From an uncultured Pseudomonadales bacterium (lineage in GTDB: Bacteria > Pseudomonadota > Gammaproteobacteria > Pseudomonadales > Pseudohongiellaceae), in the NCBI GenBank assembly GCA_943842505.1, contig CALTDI010000008.1:276330-340329 (forward strand): a stretch of 64,000 bases of DNA. Direction: 5' to 3'. Below the pieces are notes generated by a model. The model had not been told where the DNA came from and did not search any database. It saw only the letters and a list, made by a program, of their open reading frames with translations. Both the position numbers and the translations under genes were made by a program. Positions 8,313 through 15,922 of this stretch are shown here, piece after piece (positions within the stretch are counted from its first letter, which is position 1; the number at the start of each line of letters is the position of its first letter).

Positions 8313-9389
8313 TTATTTCGACAGGGCTTCTTTTATCGCGGCTACTAGCGTGGCGTTTTCAGTATCGCTGCCAATAGAAATTCGTAGTTTGTCGCGCAGT
8401 CGATCCTGATCGAAATAGCGAACCAGAATGTTTTTTTGTTTCAGGTGGCGATAGAGATTCTGTGCGCCGATAGCCTGCGGCACCTGGCACAGGATGAAAT
8501 TACTCTGGCTCTCGGCGGCACTTAATCCTAGTTCATTCAGATCCTCACGAAGACGATTGCGGCTCTCTCGAATTCGATTGCAGTTTTCTTGCGCGTATTC
8601 AAAGGATTCAATAGCCGCAGTCGCCAGCTTCTGCGAAATATGGTCTGTATTGTAACTATCACGTGTCTTATACATCATCGGTGCGATTAGTGAGCTTGCG
8701 CCAATGCCATAGCCAAAACGGAGGCCCGCCAGAGAATAGGCCTTGCTTAACGTTCTGAGTATCAAAATATTCTCGTGCTCGTGAATCAATGAAATCGAAT
8801 CGTAATTAAGCTCTGGGTCAACGAAATCGACATAGGCCTCATCGATAAGCAGCAGTCCCGAGAAGCTTTCCGCTATCTTCGCAAGATAGGCCGCTGGCAG
8901 CAGCATGCCAGTGGGGGCGTTTGGGTTCACAATAATTACTAGCTTGGCCGCTGATTTTTGCAGCTGCTCGATAAAATCTTCAGGCATGCTCCAGTCGTCG
9001 TTGAGAGGGATCTCTTCGAATCGACATCCCTGTATCTGGGCGAGAACCGGATACAGTGAATAGCTGGGTTTGCACACCGCAATCGTGTCTTGTTGCTCGA
9101 TATAAGTTGTTAGCACTAGCCGCAATAATTCATCGCCGCCATTAGTGGCAATAATCTGCTCCATTGAAATATTGTGAAGCCGGCTGGCCGCTTCGCGAAA
9201 CGAGTCCGCCATCGGTGTTGGATAGCGCCTCAGAGCTGCTACGTCGATTTCCTTAAGCGCGGCAGCGACTTCAGGACTTGGAGGATAGGGATTCTCATTC
9301 GTGTTGAGCTTGATAGTATCAGCTGTGCCAGTTTGTTCACCTGGTGCATAGCCCTGCATCTTCTCAATATTTTGACGTTCGAAAGACAT
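8313..9389 (-). CDS. hisC: Histidinol-phosphate aminotransferase
   Basis: This 358-residue fold-type I PLP enzyme converts imidazole acetol-phosphate and glutamate to histidinol phosphate. Family markers are LNTNENPYPPSP near the start, NPNAPTG in the middle, LLIDEAYVDF, and the PLP-lysine segment ILRTLSKAYSLAGLRFGYGI. No other his gene is nearby, so this may be the HisC2-type paralogue that many gammaproteobacteria carry outside the his operon and that can also use aromatic substrates. The gene appears monocistronic. Confidence 0.9.
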   Translation of the reverse strand: MSFERQNIEKMQGYAPGEQTGTADTIKLNTNENPYPPSPEVAAALKEIDVAALRRYPTPMADSFREAASRLHNISMEQIIATNGGDELLRLVLTTYIEQQDTIAVCKPSYSLYPVLAQIQGCRFEEIPLNDDWSMPEDFIEQLQKSAAKLVIIVNPNAPTGMLLPAAYLAKIAESFSGLLLIDEAYVDFVDPELNYDSISLIHEHENILILRTLSKAYSLAGLRFGYGIGASSLIAPMMYKTRDSYNTDHISQKLATAAIESFEYAQENCNRIRESRNRLREDLNELGLSAAESQSNFILCQVPQAIGAQNLYRHLKQKNILVRYFDQDRLRDKLRISIGSDTENATLVAAIKEALSK

Positions 9390-9530
9390 ACTTGCGGTTC
9401 TTAAGTGGTTGAATGGCTCTAGAGAATTAGATGAGCGGAATGATTCGATTCATCTGCAAACGGCAGGGTGCAAAGATTAATGCTTTACCGCGTTCGAGTC
9501 TAGCGTATCTAGTCCTGCGCAGTAATTCTA

Positions 9531-9953
9531 CTAGTCGGGCAAATAGGTCTGTAATCGGTTCTTCCAGCCGGCGATCCAGCGCTGTTCTCGGCGCTCGACA
9601 GGCGCGTTGGCTACTCGCCGCTCCAGTACACGGGTGGCCGCGATGACAAAGTTATCGAGATTTGCCTCTACAGACTGCAGCTCCACCAATACCTGGAACA
9701 GGCCCCAGCCTTCTCCCTGATAACGCTCGCTCGCAGCTAGGCCGGTTCCCTTAAAATGTACGTAGTCGATGAGAGCATAGAGCCCATAGGGAGTCTCTGC
9801 GTTTGCGATGTCATAGAAGCTAGCCTGCAGCGCGGCTCTGCGTGAGGGATCCAGCTGGGCAAACAGCTCTCCAGTAGAGTTATGCAGGCGCTCTACGATG
9901 AACATGACTTGCAGTTCTGTGGTCGCGGCGAGGAACCGGCGTAGCTGGCGCAT
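9531..9953 (-). CDS. Conserved secreted protein, C-terminal part (frame-disrupted)
   Basis: This is the C-terminal 140 residues of the protein whose N terminus is at 10025-10342. The frame is open back to about 10030, where it reads WLGSLPTPDSPWHNREQF, the expected continuation after ELPP. Conserved-looking elements are MRQLRRFLAATTELQ, YGLYALIDYVHFKGTG, YQGEGWGLFQVL and a terminal RRVANAPVERREQRW. I recall full-length proteins of this pattern as uncharacterised in gammaproteobacteria. One base appears to be missing near 10031-10035. As it stands the fragment would need an internal start (ATG at 9953) and would lack the export signal. Confidence 0.6.
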   Translation of the reverse strand: MRQLRRFLAATTELQVMFIVERLHNSTGELFAQLDPSRRAALQASFYDIANAETPYGLYALIDYVHFKGTGLAASERYQGEGWGLFQVLVELQSVEANLDNFVIAATRVLERRVANAPVERREQRWIAGWKNRLQTYLPD

Positions 9954-10024
9954 GTTTTCGCTATCGCTTTCGGCCAGAAACTGCTCTCTATTATGCCAGG
10001 GTGAATCGGGGGTGGGCAGTGACC

Positions 10025-10342
10025 CTAGCCAGGAGGCAGCTCATAGCCGTTTTGTTTGTAGTAGTTCAAAAGGTCGGGAAACGTTTCTTCGAAGCGCTCT
10101 TGTTGTTCGGCTGCGTACCAGATGAAATGGCCAATACCCAGTGACGGAAAGTCTTCACCTTCATTCCAACTTGTAAGACAGGAAAAATTTCTATTGCACT
10201 CATTAGCAAAAATTCGATCACCCAGCCAGCTCATCTGCTGCTGATCGAATTCCGGCAATTGGCCCCAAGCCGCCGGAACTACTGGGGTCTGCAGAAACAA
10301 TAAGAGTAAAAATCTATTGAAACTGATTGAAATAGCTGGCAT
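10025..10342 (-). CDS. Conserved secreted protein, N-terminal part (frame-disrupted)
   Basis: These are the N-terminal 105 residues of a conserved exported protein of unknown function. A hydrophobic signal peptide (LLLLFLQTPVVPAAWG) is followed by LGDRIFANECNRNFSCLTSWN and LGIGHFIWYAAEQQERFEETF. The frame stops right after ELPPG, where the next frame continues with WLGSLPTPDSPW, so a single-base deletion near 10031-10035 separates it from the fragment at 9531-9953. The two together give about 270 residues. Confidence 0.6.
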   Translation of the reverse strand: MPAISISFNRFLLLLFLQTPVVPAAWGQLPEFDQQQMSWLGDRIFANECNRNFSCLTSWNEGEDFPSLGIGHFIWYAAEQQERFEETFPDLLNYYKQNGYELPPG

Positions 10343-10550
10343 TTAGAGTCGTTGTTGCCACGTTGACGATGGAAATAGCATGATAAGCCATATTATCGGC
10401 CAAAACCCCAGAATACGCGGGAGTAGACAAGGTTTTTGTTAAATCGAGGTGCAGAGGCTCGGGGCTTGATCAAGAAAGCTAGCCTCGCCCAGCAAGGCCC
10501 AGAACAGTCAAAATTATTTCGGAATAGATGCCGAAGCTAAAAGAGAAGCA

Positions 10551-11624
10551 ATGACCGAGACACCTAGTTCAGATATAGAGATAGAAGCCCAACCGCCGCA
10601 GGTTGTGGATCAGCAGGACGAATTTGTCGCCAATTTGTCAAAGATCTACCAACGTCTCAAGTACAGCAAGAAATTAAAGACCGCCATGAAGGAGGTCGAA
10701 AAAGACCTGCTCGGCTTGCTGGATGTCAAACTGTTCACGATCTATCAGAGCGTGGATAACGGCAAGGAAATTCTAGCCAGCTTCAAAGGTGGCGATCCTG
10801 ACGATGATGATTCGATAGAGATCAGGGTTCCGTTCAGCCCGACCTCCTTGGCCGGTTACGTGGCGTTAAGCCAAAGAGCCCTGGTTATTAAAAATGTCTT
10901 GAACAGCGATGAGCTGATCGACATCCACCCGCGCTTACAATTTGATAAACGTTTCAGCGAAGCCAAGGGCTGGAACGTGAAATCTATGATCATCGTTCCC
11001 ATCAAGGATGAAATCCTGCTGGGAGTTATGCAGCTGATCAATTTTGAGGGTGACCGAGAATTCACCAAGACGGATCTGAAACACGCGATGATGGTTAGCC
11101 AGATGTTGGCTAAACAATTCCGTTCCTCTTTACAAAGCACACAGGGCCCCTTCGACTACCTGGTTCAGAAGAGCAAGATATCTGGGGTCGAGCTAGCCGA
11201 ATTGCAGAACAATGTCTCGCTATACGGCGGCTCTGTTACGCGTAGCCTGATGGAAGAATTCAATATAGAGGCAGACGATGTAGGTAAGTCACTAGAGCAT
11301 TACTACCGCGTTCCCTATATGAAATACGACTCGGATCACGAGCTACCCGTCGACCTCCTAGAAAATACTGGTGTGAGCTATTTGCGCAGCAATCTGTGGT
11401 TGCCAGTTGCGGGCGATAAGGAAGAGGCTGTTATTCTTATTGATGATCCCTCCGACTATCAGCGCATCATGGAAATCCAGGTAGTTGTTAACGCCAGAAA
11501 CTATGTGTTTCGCGTAGGTCTTCCCGAACATATACAGCAGTTCTTGCGCGGTGATGCAGACGCCGATATGGAAGCCGGCTTCGATGACGTATTCGATGCG
11601 CTCGGTGGCGAAGATGGTCATTGA
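10551..11624 (+). CDS. GAF-GspE/PilB-type ATPase, N-terminal part (frame-disrupted)
   Basis: This is the first 357 residues of a type II secretion/type IV pilus-like ATPase. Residues 30-195 look like a GAF domain (VKLFTIYQSVDNGKEI, AGYVALSQRALVIKNV, GWNVKSMIIVPI, GVMQLINFE). Residues about 205-345 resemble the GspE N-terminal domain (LMEEFNIEADDVGKSL, YYRVPYMKY). The frame ends at a TGA just where the +1 frame continues with VIEIDGGDDDDEDEG and the ATPase core. An extra base near 11610-11620 is the simplest explanation. The start ATG has AGAGAAG upstream. Confidence 0.75.
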   Translation: MTETPSSDIEIEAQPPQVVDQQDEFVANLSKIYQRLKYSKKLKTAMKEVEKDLLGLLDVKLFTIYQSVDNGKEILASFKGGDPDDDDSIEIRVPFSPTSLAGYVALSQRALVIKNVLNSDELIDIHPRLQFDKRFSEAKGWNVKSMIIVPIKDEILLGVMQLINFEGDREFTKTDLKHAMMVSQMLAKQFRSSLQSTQGPFDYLVQKSKISGVELAELQNNVSLYGGSVTRSLMEEFNIEADDVGKSLEHYYRVPYMKYDSDHELPVDLLENTGVSYLRSNLWLPVAGDKEEAVILIDDPSDYQRIMEIQVVVNARNYVFRVGLPEHIQQFLRGDADADMEAGFDDVFDALGGEDGH

Positions 11625-11946
11625 GATTGACGGGGGTGATGACGACGACGAAGATGAAGGCCTGGCGGCTACCTCGGGCATCATCCAGCTGGTGAATCGA
11701 ATCATTACCGAATCAGAAAGGCTGGGCGCTTCGGATATTCATATCGAACCGGGGAAGGATGATGCGCCCGGCGGTGTGCGGATTCGCGTCGACGGCATCT
11801 GCAGAGAGTTGTTAAAGGTACCGAGAGGAACACTGTGCGCTGCATTGATAGCGCGTATCAAGGTTATTTCCAGGTTGAATATTGCCGAGCGGCGTCTGCC
11901 CCAAGACGGCAAGTGTAAGTTGAAGGTTAGAGGGCAAAGAAGCTAG
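11551..11946 (+). CDS. GAF-GspE/PilB-type ATPase, middle part (frame-disrupted)
   Basis: This middle fragment lies in the +1 frame relative to its neighbours; only the part from about 11615 onward is family-like. It contains an acidic linker, then IIQLVNRIITESERLGASDIH and IRVDGICRELLK, the N2 subdomain of secretion ATPases that carries the Asp/His elements, and the arginine-containing INIAERRLPQDGK-type segment (here LNIAERRLPQDGK). It ends RGQRS-stop, while the next frame continues KLELRVATVPTVQGE, so one base (probably an A in the caaag run near 11936-11940) appears to be missing. Confidence 0.6.
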   Translation: MMQTPIWKPASMTYSMRSVAKMVIEIDGGDDDDEDEGLAATSGIIQLVNRIITESERLGASDIHIEPGKDDAPGGVRIRVDGICRELLKVPRGTLCAALIARIKVISRLNIAERRLPQDGKCKLKVRGQRS

Positions 11947-11954
11947 AGCTGCGT

Positions 11955-12866
11955 GTGGCCACTGTGCCGACGGTGCAGGGCGAGAGTGCTGTGCTGCGTA
12001 TTCTTGCGGCGGGTAGTGCGATGCCGTTGGACAAGCTGAACCTGAGTGCCAAGAACCATGCGAAGATCATCGACCTTTCCGCTCATCCGCACGGATTGTT
12101 TCTGGTAGTGGGGCCAACCGGTTCTGGTAAGACGACTACCCTGCACGCCGTTTTGGGGCATATTAACAAGCCGGATAGAAAGATCTGGACGGCGGAAGAT
12201 CCTGTGGAGATTACCCAGCCTGGGCTGCAGCAGGTTCAGATGCTGCCGAAGATCGACTTCACCTTCGCTACAGCTATGCGCGCCTTCTTACGTGCCGACC
12301 CTGACGTTATTCTGATTGGTGAGATGCGTGACCATGAGACAGCCAGTATCGGTGTTGAGGCCTCGCTCACCGGTCACCTGGTGCTATCGACCCTGCACAC
12401 CAACTCAGCGCCGGAGACGATTACCCATCTTCTCGATCTTGGCCTCGATCCCGTTAACTTCTCCGATGCCTTACTGGGTGTGCTAGCCCAGCGTTTGATG
12501 AGAACGCTATGTGGCAAGTGTAAGCAGCCCTATAAGCCTGATGAAAAAGAATTGAACCATCTCATCGATGCTTACGGCCGTGAGGAATTCAAGGAGCTTG
12601 AGATGGATATGGACAGTATCGAGTTGCAGGGGCCGGTTGGCTGTGATGACTGCGGTGGAACTGGCTATAAAGGGCGAACCGGTATTCACGAATTGCTGTT
12701 GGGAACGAATGAACTGCAGGCAATGATCTATCAGAAGGCTGAGCTTGACACGATTCGCGCGCAGGCACTTAAGGATGGCATGCAGACCATGAAGCAGGAT
12801 GGCATCGCTAAAATATTTCAGGGCCTCACTGACTATCAGCAACTACTGCGTGTTGTTGCGGAATAA
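11955..12866 (+). CDS. GAF-GspE/PilB-type ATPase, C-terminal ATPase core (frame-disrupted)
   Basis: This is the C-terminal 300 residues of the secretion/pilus ATPase. Walker A is VGPTGSGKTTTLH near residue 53, the Asp box and Walker B lie in RADPDVILIGEMRDHETA, the His box is LSTLHTNSAPETI, and a tetracysteine zinc site is made by CGKC and CDDC around residues 190-235, as in GspE and PilB. The frame is open upstream to about 11940. All catalytic elements are intact, so the protein would be active if the two upstream frame shifts are artefacts. No other type II secretion or pilus gene is present, so it is an orphan ATPase here. Confidence 0.75.
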   Translation: MATVPTVQGESAVLRILAAGSAMPLDKLNLSAKNHAKIIDLSAHPHGLFLVVGPTGSGKTTTLHAVLGHINKPDRKIWTAEDPVEITQPGLQQVQMLPKIDFTFATAMRAFLRADPDVILIGEMRDHETASIGVEASLTGHLVLSTLHTNSAPETITHLLDLGLDPVNFSDALLGVLAQRLMRTLCGKCKQPYKPDEKELNHLIDAYGREEFKELEMDMDSIELQGPVGCDDCGGTGYKGRTGIHELLLGTNELQAMIYQKAELDTIRAQALKDGMQTMKQDGIAKIFQGLTDYQQLLRVVAE

Positions 12867-13178
12867 AATCGTTTAATAAGCTTGCCAGATAAGCCGGTGG
12901 AAAGAATCCCTCCCGCCGGCACCATTTTCAGGTTCCAAGAATCCTTCTTTAACGAGAAAGCTCTTATTCCGTATTTTCCCGCCGAAATTCCGGGTTTTTG
13001 CAGCTTTTGTCCCCTCCCTAAAGTCCTGAGCGTGGATATTACAGAGAAAGTGACGGTTGGCGCACAACTAGGGTTTGAACCAGTTCATATTATGGGCCAT
13101 TGACCACCCCTAAGCCCATCGCTTGTTCTATAGTCTTTTTCAAGTTCACTAAAAGTGATTAGCTTGAGAGGTTTTAGT
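12867..13178 (+). other. Intergenic region without a convincing gene
   Basis: This is 312 bases between the ATPase and the small membrane protein. A 73-codon frame at 12882-13103 starts with TTG, has no clear ribosome site and no family-like sequence, so I do not call it. An imperfect inverted repeat (aacta...tagtt type) lies at about 13066-13085. No terminator with a T tract is visible. Confidence 0.4.
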
Positions 13179-13504
13179 ATGGAACGACAAAGACAGTTTA
13201 TTCAGCCGCTTGTTTATTGTTCAGTAGTTTTCATTACCTTGGGGATAGCTATAGCGAATGAAATTCTGGCCCGCTTTGGGCTGGAGAATAATTACCTCTT
13301 CGCTTTTTCTATTGCGTTTGTGGTAGCGGGCATGTTGCTGAGCAAGAACGTCATCTTTTTAGTCATCGTGATACTCGGCGTTTTTGCCATTAATCTGCCC
13401 GATGCAACGCTGCTGCAGTACCACCTTAGACCGCGATGTGCTTACTGGCGCTGGTGTGTGCGACGCTCCTGGTACCGTCCGTGTATCAGCTTATAGTGCG
13501 CTAA
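13179..13504 (+). pseudogene. Small membrane protein with two apparent frameshifts
   Basis: The gene starts at ATG 13179 with GAGAGG seven bases upstream and begins MERQRQFIQPLVYCSVVF. Frame 0 gives three hydrophobic helices and INLPDATLLQYHL, then turns into Arg/Cys/Trp-rich nonsense. Skipping one base near 13428 continues as LDRDVLT, and skipping one more near 13447 gives ALVCATLLVPSVYQLIVR and a TAA at 13502. The rebuilt product is about 108 residues with four hydrophobic segments. I do not recognise the family. Two +1 events within 20 bases and a smooth rebuilt helix favour a local sequence error, but decay is possible. Confidence 0.5.
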
Positions 13505-13513
13505 CGCAGCCGC

Positions 13514-13972
13514 CTAGTTGGCAAGCACATCGGCTACTATGTCGAATTTGGATATTAGCCATTGGTTGTTAGTAAGTAGCATTTCGAGCTGAAGGCTTGC
13601 GGGTGTATTGCGAAAGCTGAGCTCGACTTCATAATTCGCCGAGGTAGGTCTAGTTCCTATTGCCATTAGGGGAATGTCCAAGTTGCCGCTGATACTTACC
13701 AGAGAATCTAATGGCCCCAGTCTTTGTGTCGCGTTATTCAGATAGCGCAGCAGGCTTCTCTGTGAAATCTGCGCCAGATAGTCGGGGTGCAAATTGTCGA
13801 TCAGGGCGGCGGGATAGTCAGCTGTAAAACTTTCCTCAGATACCGTTATAGCCAATTCTTGAGCCGCCGATTCGAGTCGATTCGTGCGCAGGATTGTCCA
13901 TACCATTATTGAGATAACTGCGATTAGAGCTAGGCAGACGACAACGGTAAGCTTCGGTCGGATATTGATCAT
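13514..13972 (-). CDS. Hypothetical membrane-anchored protein
   Basis: I do not recognise this 152-residue protein. An N-terminal anchor or uncleaved signal lies at residues 8-28 (LTVVVCLALIAVISIMVW). The rest looks like a small periplasmic domain with alternating beta strands (LVSISGNLDIPLMAIG, YEVELSFRNTPASLQLEML, WLISKFDIV), loosely like the DUF4864/NTF2-like or Cornichon-type lipoprotein folds, but no motif decides it. It converges with the frame-disrupted small membrane protein, with nine bases between their stops. Confidence 0.6.
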   Translation of the reverse strand: MINIRPKLTVVVCLALIAVISIMVWTILRTNRLESAAQELAITVSEESFTADYPAALIDNLHPDYLAQISQRSLLRYLNNATQRLGPLDSLVSISGNLDIPLMAIGTRPTSANYEVELSFRNTPASLQLEMLLTNNQWLISKFDIVADVLAN

Positions 13973-14095
13973 GGTGATTGGGTAAAACCTGAATATTTAG
14001 CTGCAAGAACGAACGGTACTATAGACTGAAAAACTTCAATAAAAACAGTGATAAAGGAACTCTTACATTTGCGAAATTGCGTTTGCCGCGCTAAT

Positions 14096-14104
14096 TTATG
14101 CACA
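14096..14104 (+). promoter_or_regulatory. Perfect DnaA box TTATGCACA
   Basis: TTATGCACA matches the TTATNCACA consensus exactly. It lies 180 bases upstream of the second cluster, next to A/T-rich runs. Confidence 0.5.
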
Positions 14105-14274
14105 AAAATGAAGCTCCTGTCATAAAACACTAAAAATAAGCAGGTTTTATTTTAGATTGTAAATTCCAAAACTCGCAAGTGACTGAATAATATAGGTTTA
14201 AGCTCATTGGCTAAAATTTGATCAATTTGTGCCATGCGAGCGTAATTCCGAGGCTTGAAGCTATTCTTGGCGAT

Positions 14275-14309
14275 TTATGCACTGAGTTATCCACAGAATC
14301 TGTGGAAAA
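14275..14309. promoter_or_regulatory. DnaA-box cluster with central palindrome
   Basis: Reading left to right: TTATGCACT (one mismatch) at 14275-14283, TTATCCACA (perfect) at 14287-14295, and on the other strand TTTTCCACA (one mismatch) at 14301-14309. The last two create the 17-base perfect palindrome tccacagaatctgtgga at 14290-14306. The context gagttatccacag also resembles the R4-box surroundings in E. coli oriC, from memory. Confidence 0.5.
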
Positions 14310-14353
14310 AATAATTACCATCTGTAAGTCGAATTTTTCAAGTTCCTCAATGG

Positions 14354-14373
14354 CTTAAGCAAGCTTGCTTGAG
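14354..14373. repeat. 20-base near-perfect palindrome
   Basis: cttaagcaagcttgcttgag reads as its own reverse complement except for one base pair. It sits 45 bases beyond the DnaA-box cluster and about 140 bases before the start of the gene at 14514. It could be an operator or part of an origin; nothing more can be said. Confidence 0.5.
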
Positions 14374-14513
14374 AGCGCTTCAGCAGTGTGCGCTAAGTGG
14401 CTAGTTTAAAATTGCGCCCAATCCAGCTGACAGGCCGCGATTGAGATTCAGATTAAACCGACCAATGGAATGTGCTATGTTTGCACCCACTACTAGCTGT
14501 ATAGCATTAGACT

Positions 14514-14942
14514 ATGATTGAGTTAACCGCTGACATTCCATTTCTATGGCGCTTGAGCGCCGAGAGTAGCGAAGGCTATTGCTCTGTTGCCATGGTAGTT
14601 CCTTGCCCCCCGGAAACTGAAGTTAAAGACCTTACTATTGAGACCAGTGTCCTCAGCCTGTCATCCGATAGCAGTCGCTCAGAGAAAGAAGAGACTCTCG
14701 AATGGAATCAAGAAGACATCAGTCTGTTCTTGAAGTTGGTCAATCAGAGACAACTGGCAAATAACCAGTTGATATCCGACACGGTCCGGATCGATCTAAC
14801 CGACCCTGCCATCATCGAGATTATTCATATTGTCGCGGCAGCCGGGTTCGGCGTTGCCTTCACTTCCTATGGCTTATTGAAAGAGTCCAATAGTTTGTAC
14901 CCTGCGTTCACAGCTGCGAAGTTGGTGCGCTTGCTTCACTGA
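14514..14942 (+). CDS. Unknown protein, N-terminal part (frame-disrupted)
   Basis: I do not recognise this 142-residue product. It begins MIELTADIPFLWRLSAESSE and has an acidic middle, then a hydrophobic helix-strand pattern (IIEIIHIVAAAGFGVAFTSYG). It ends AKLVRLLH-stop, but the -1 frame continues from about 14918-14935 as GALASLNTIVGFKPCIVVDI and runs to 15166, so a single-base deletion is likely. The joined product would be about 217 residues. No ribosome site is evident before the ATG. Confidence 0.45.
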   Translation: MIELTADIPFLWRLSAESSEGYCSVAMVVPCPPETEVKDLTIETSVLSLSSDSSRSEKEETLEWNQEDISLFLKLVNQRQLANNQLISDTVRIDLTDPAIIEIIHIVAAAGFGVAFTSYGLLKESNSLYPAFTAAKLVRLLH

Positions 14943-14971
14943 ATACGATCGTCGGATTCAAACCCTGCATC

Positions 14972-15166
14972 GTGGTCGACATTGAAGACGATGACGTGGT
15001 CTGTGTTTTGTTGGAAGACATCGATGTCTGTGCCACCGATGAGTACGATAGACTTGCCAGGCACGATTTGCTGCTAGCGAAACGCGGCGACGTCTTGCAT
15101 CCGGAATTTGCGGAGAGCAAAGCCAAGCCGGAAAGCGCAGTACTGCACTCATCTGTTTTTAGATGA
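14972..15166 (+). CDS. Unknown protein, C-terminal part (frame-disrupted)
   Basis: This is the C-terminal piece of the gene beginning at 14514; the frame is open back to about 14920. It is rich in Asp, Glu, Val and Cys (VVDIEDDDVVCVLLEDIDVC), then LARHDLLLAKRGDV. I see no known family. The GTG at 14972 is unlikely to be a true start because family-neutral but protein-like sequence precedes it in the same frame. Confidence 0.4.
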   Translation: MVDIEDDDVVCVLLEDIDVCATDEYDRLARHDLLLAKRGDVLHPEFAESKAKPESAVLHSSVFR

Positions 15167-15169
15167 CTT

Positions 15170-15194
15170 TGCCTGGTGACTTTCTCACCAGGCA
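15170..15194. terminator. Ten-base-pair hairpin between convergent genes
   Basis: tgcctggtga and tcaccaggca form a perfect 10-bp stem with a 5-base loop. It lies between the stop of the + strand gene (15166) and the stop of the - strand acyl-CoA dehydrogenase (15199), so it can serve both. There is no T tract, so termination would need Rho or another factor. Confidence 0.5.
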
Positions 15195-15198
15195 TCTA

Positions 15199-15846
15199 CT
15201 ACTTCGCGCGCTGATTGAAGCGTCTGCCGACCAGAGCTGCTGCTATATTGACCTTTTGAATGTCGATGGCACCGCCAGCAATACCCCATCCCCAGGCATC
15301 TCTCAACTTCTGCTCCAGGGGATACTCCTTCGAATAGCCATAGCCGCCCATGAGTTGCATGGCTTTGCCTGTCACCTCGCGCGCAGCTTCATTGGCGAAA
15401 CATTTGGCGACCGAGCTTTCGGCGATAGAGGGCAGGCCTTTCTCGGCGTTGACTACGGCTCGATACAGCAGAAGTCGTGCCGCTTCTAGCCGCATTTTCA
15501 TCTCGGCAATCTGTAATTGCACAGCCTGGAAATCAATCAGTGACTTCCCGAATTGCCGGCGCTCCTGAGAGTATTGCAGAACGTAGTCGAATGCCGACTG
15601 CGCAACGGCGAGAGACATGGTTGTGTTGCCGCAACGTTCCAGGTCGAATGCGTCCATGAGTTTGCCGAAGCCTCCCGCAGCGACGAGCACGTTTTCCTTG
15701 GGAACTTCCACGTCGTCGAAATACATATCGGCGCTAGCCACTCCGCGGAACCCCATGTGGTGGTCGCGCTTGCCAAAGCTGAACCCTTCGCTGCCTTTCT
15801 CTATGACTACCGCCCCGATGCCTTTCGCTCCGGGGATATCGTCCAT
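15199..15846 (-). CDS. Acyl-CoA dehydrogenase, C-terminal part (frame-disrupted)
   Basis: This is the C-terminal two thirds of an FAD-dependent acyl-CoA dehydrogenase; the frame is open back to about 15925 (KSDRLVVNGNKRWCSGAG). The C-terminal helical domain contains DLERCGNTTMSLAVAQSAFD, ERRQFGKSLIDFQAVQ and MQLMGGYGYSKEYPLEQKLRD. The usual catalytic Glu of medium-chain enzymes (YEGT) is replaced by IAGGA, while a Glu is present in the DLER motif, the position used by isovaleryl-CoA and long-chain enzymes. The break from the N-terminal part looks like one extra base. Confidence 0.75.
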   Translation of the reverse strand: MDDIPGAKGIGAVVIEKGSEGFSFGKRDHHMGFRGVASADMYFDDVEVPKENVLVAAGGFGKLMDAFDLERCGNTTMSLAVAQSAFDYVLQYSQERRQFGKSLIDFQAVQLQIAEMKMRLEAARLLLYRAVVNAEKGLPSIAESSVAKCFANEAAREVTGKAMQLMGGYGYSKEYPLEQKLRDAWGWGIAGGAIDIQKVNIAAALVGRRFNQRAK

Positions 15847-15922
15847 GCGGCAGTAGACAACATAGGCCTCGGAATGACCGGCGCCAGAACACCAGCGCTT
15901 ATTCCCATTAACAACCAGGCGG

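Larger units (their letters stand above)
13973..14513. other. AT-rich intergenic region with DnaA-box cluster
   Basis: This 541-base gap between a leftward and a rightward gene is visibly AT-rich, with A/T runs at 14030-14050 and 14125-14165. It contains two perfect DnaA boxes, two near-boxes, a 17-base palindrome and a 20-base palindrome, each listed separately. It could hold divergent promoters, a DnaA-controlled element or a replication origin. There is no dnaA, dnaN, gidA or parAB beside it, so an oriC call is only a hypothesis. Confidence 0.5.

Noticed and set aside
10025-10040. Programmed frameshift between the two secreted-protein fragments
   Set aside because: There is no slippery heptamer or downstream structure that I can see, and other genes in the window show the same kind of break.
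13066-13085. tRNA-like T-arm sequence (ggttcaaaccc on the - strand)
   Set aside because: No anticodon arm, acceptor stem or D arm can be fitted around it on either strand.
12882-13103. A 73-codon open frame after the ATPase
   Set aside because: It starts with TTG, has no ribosome site, shows no family-like pattern, and its composition is unlike the neighbours.
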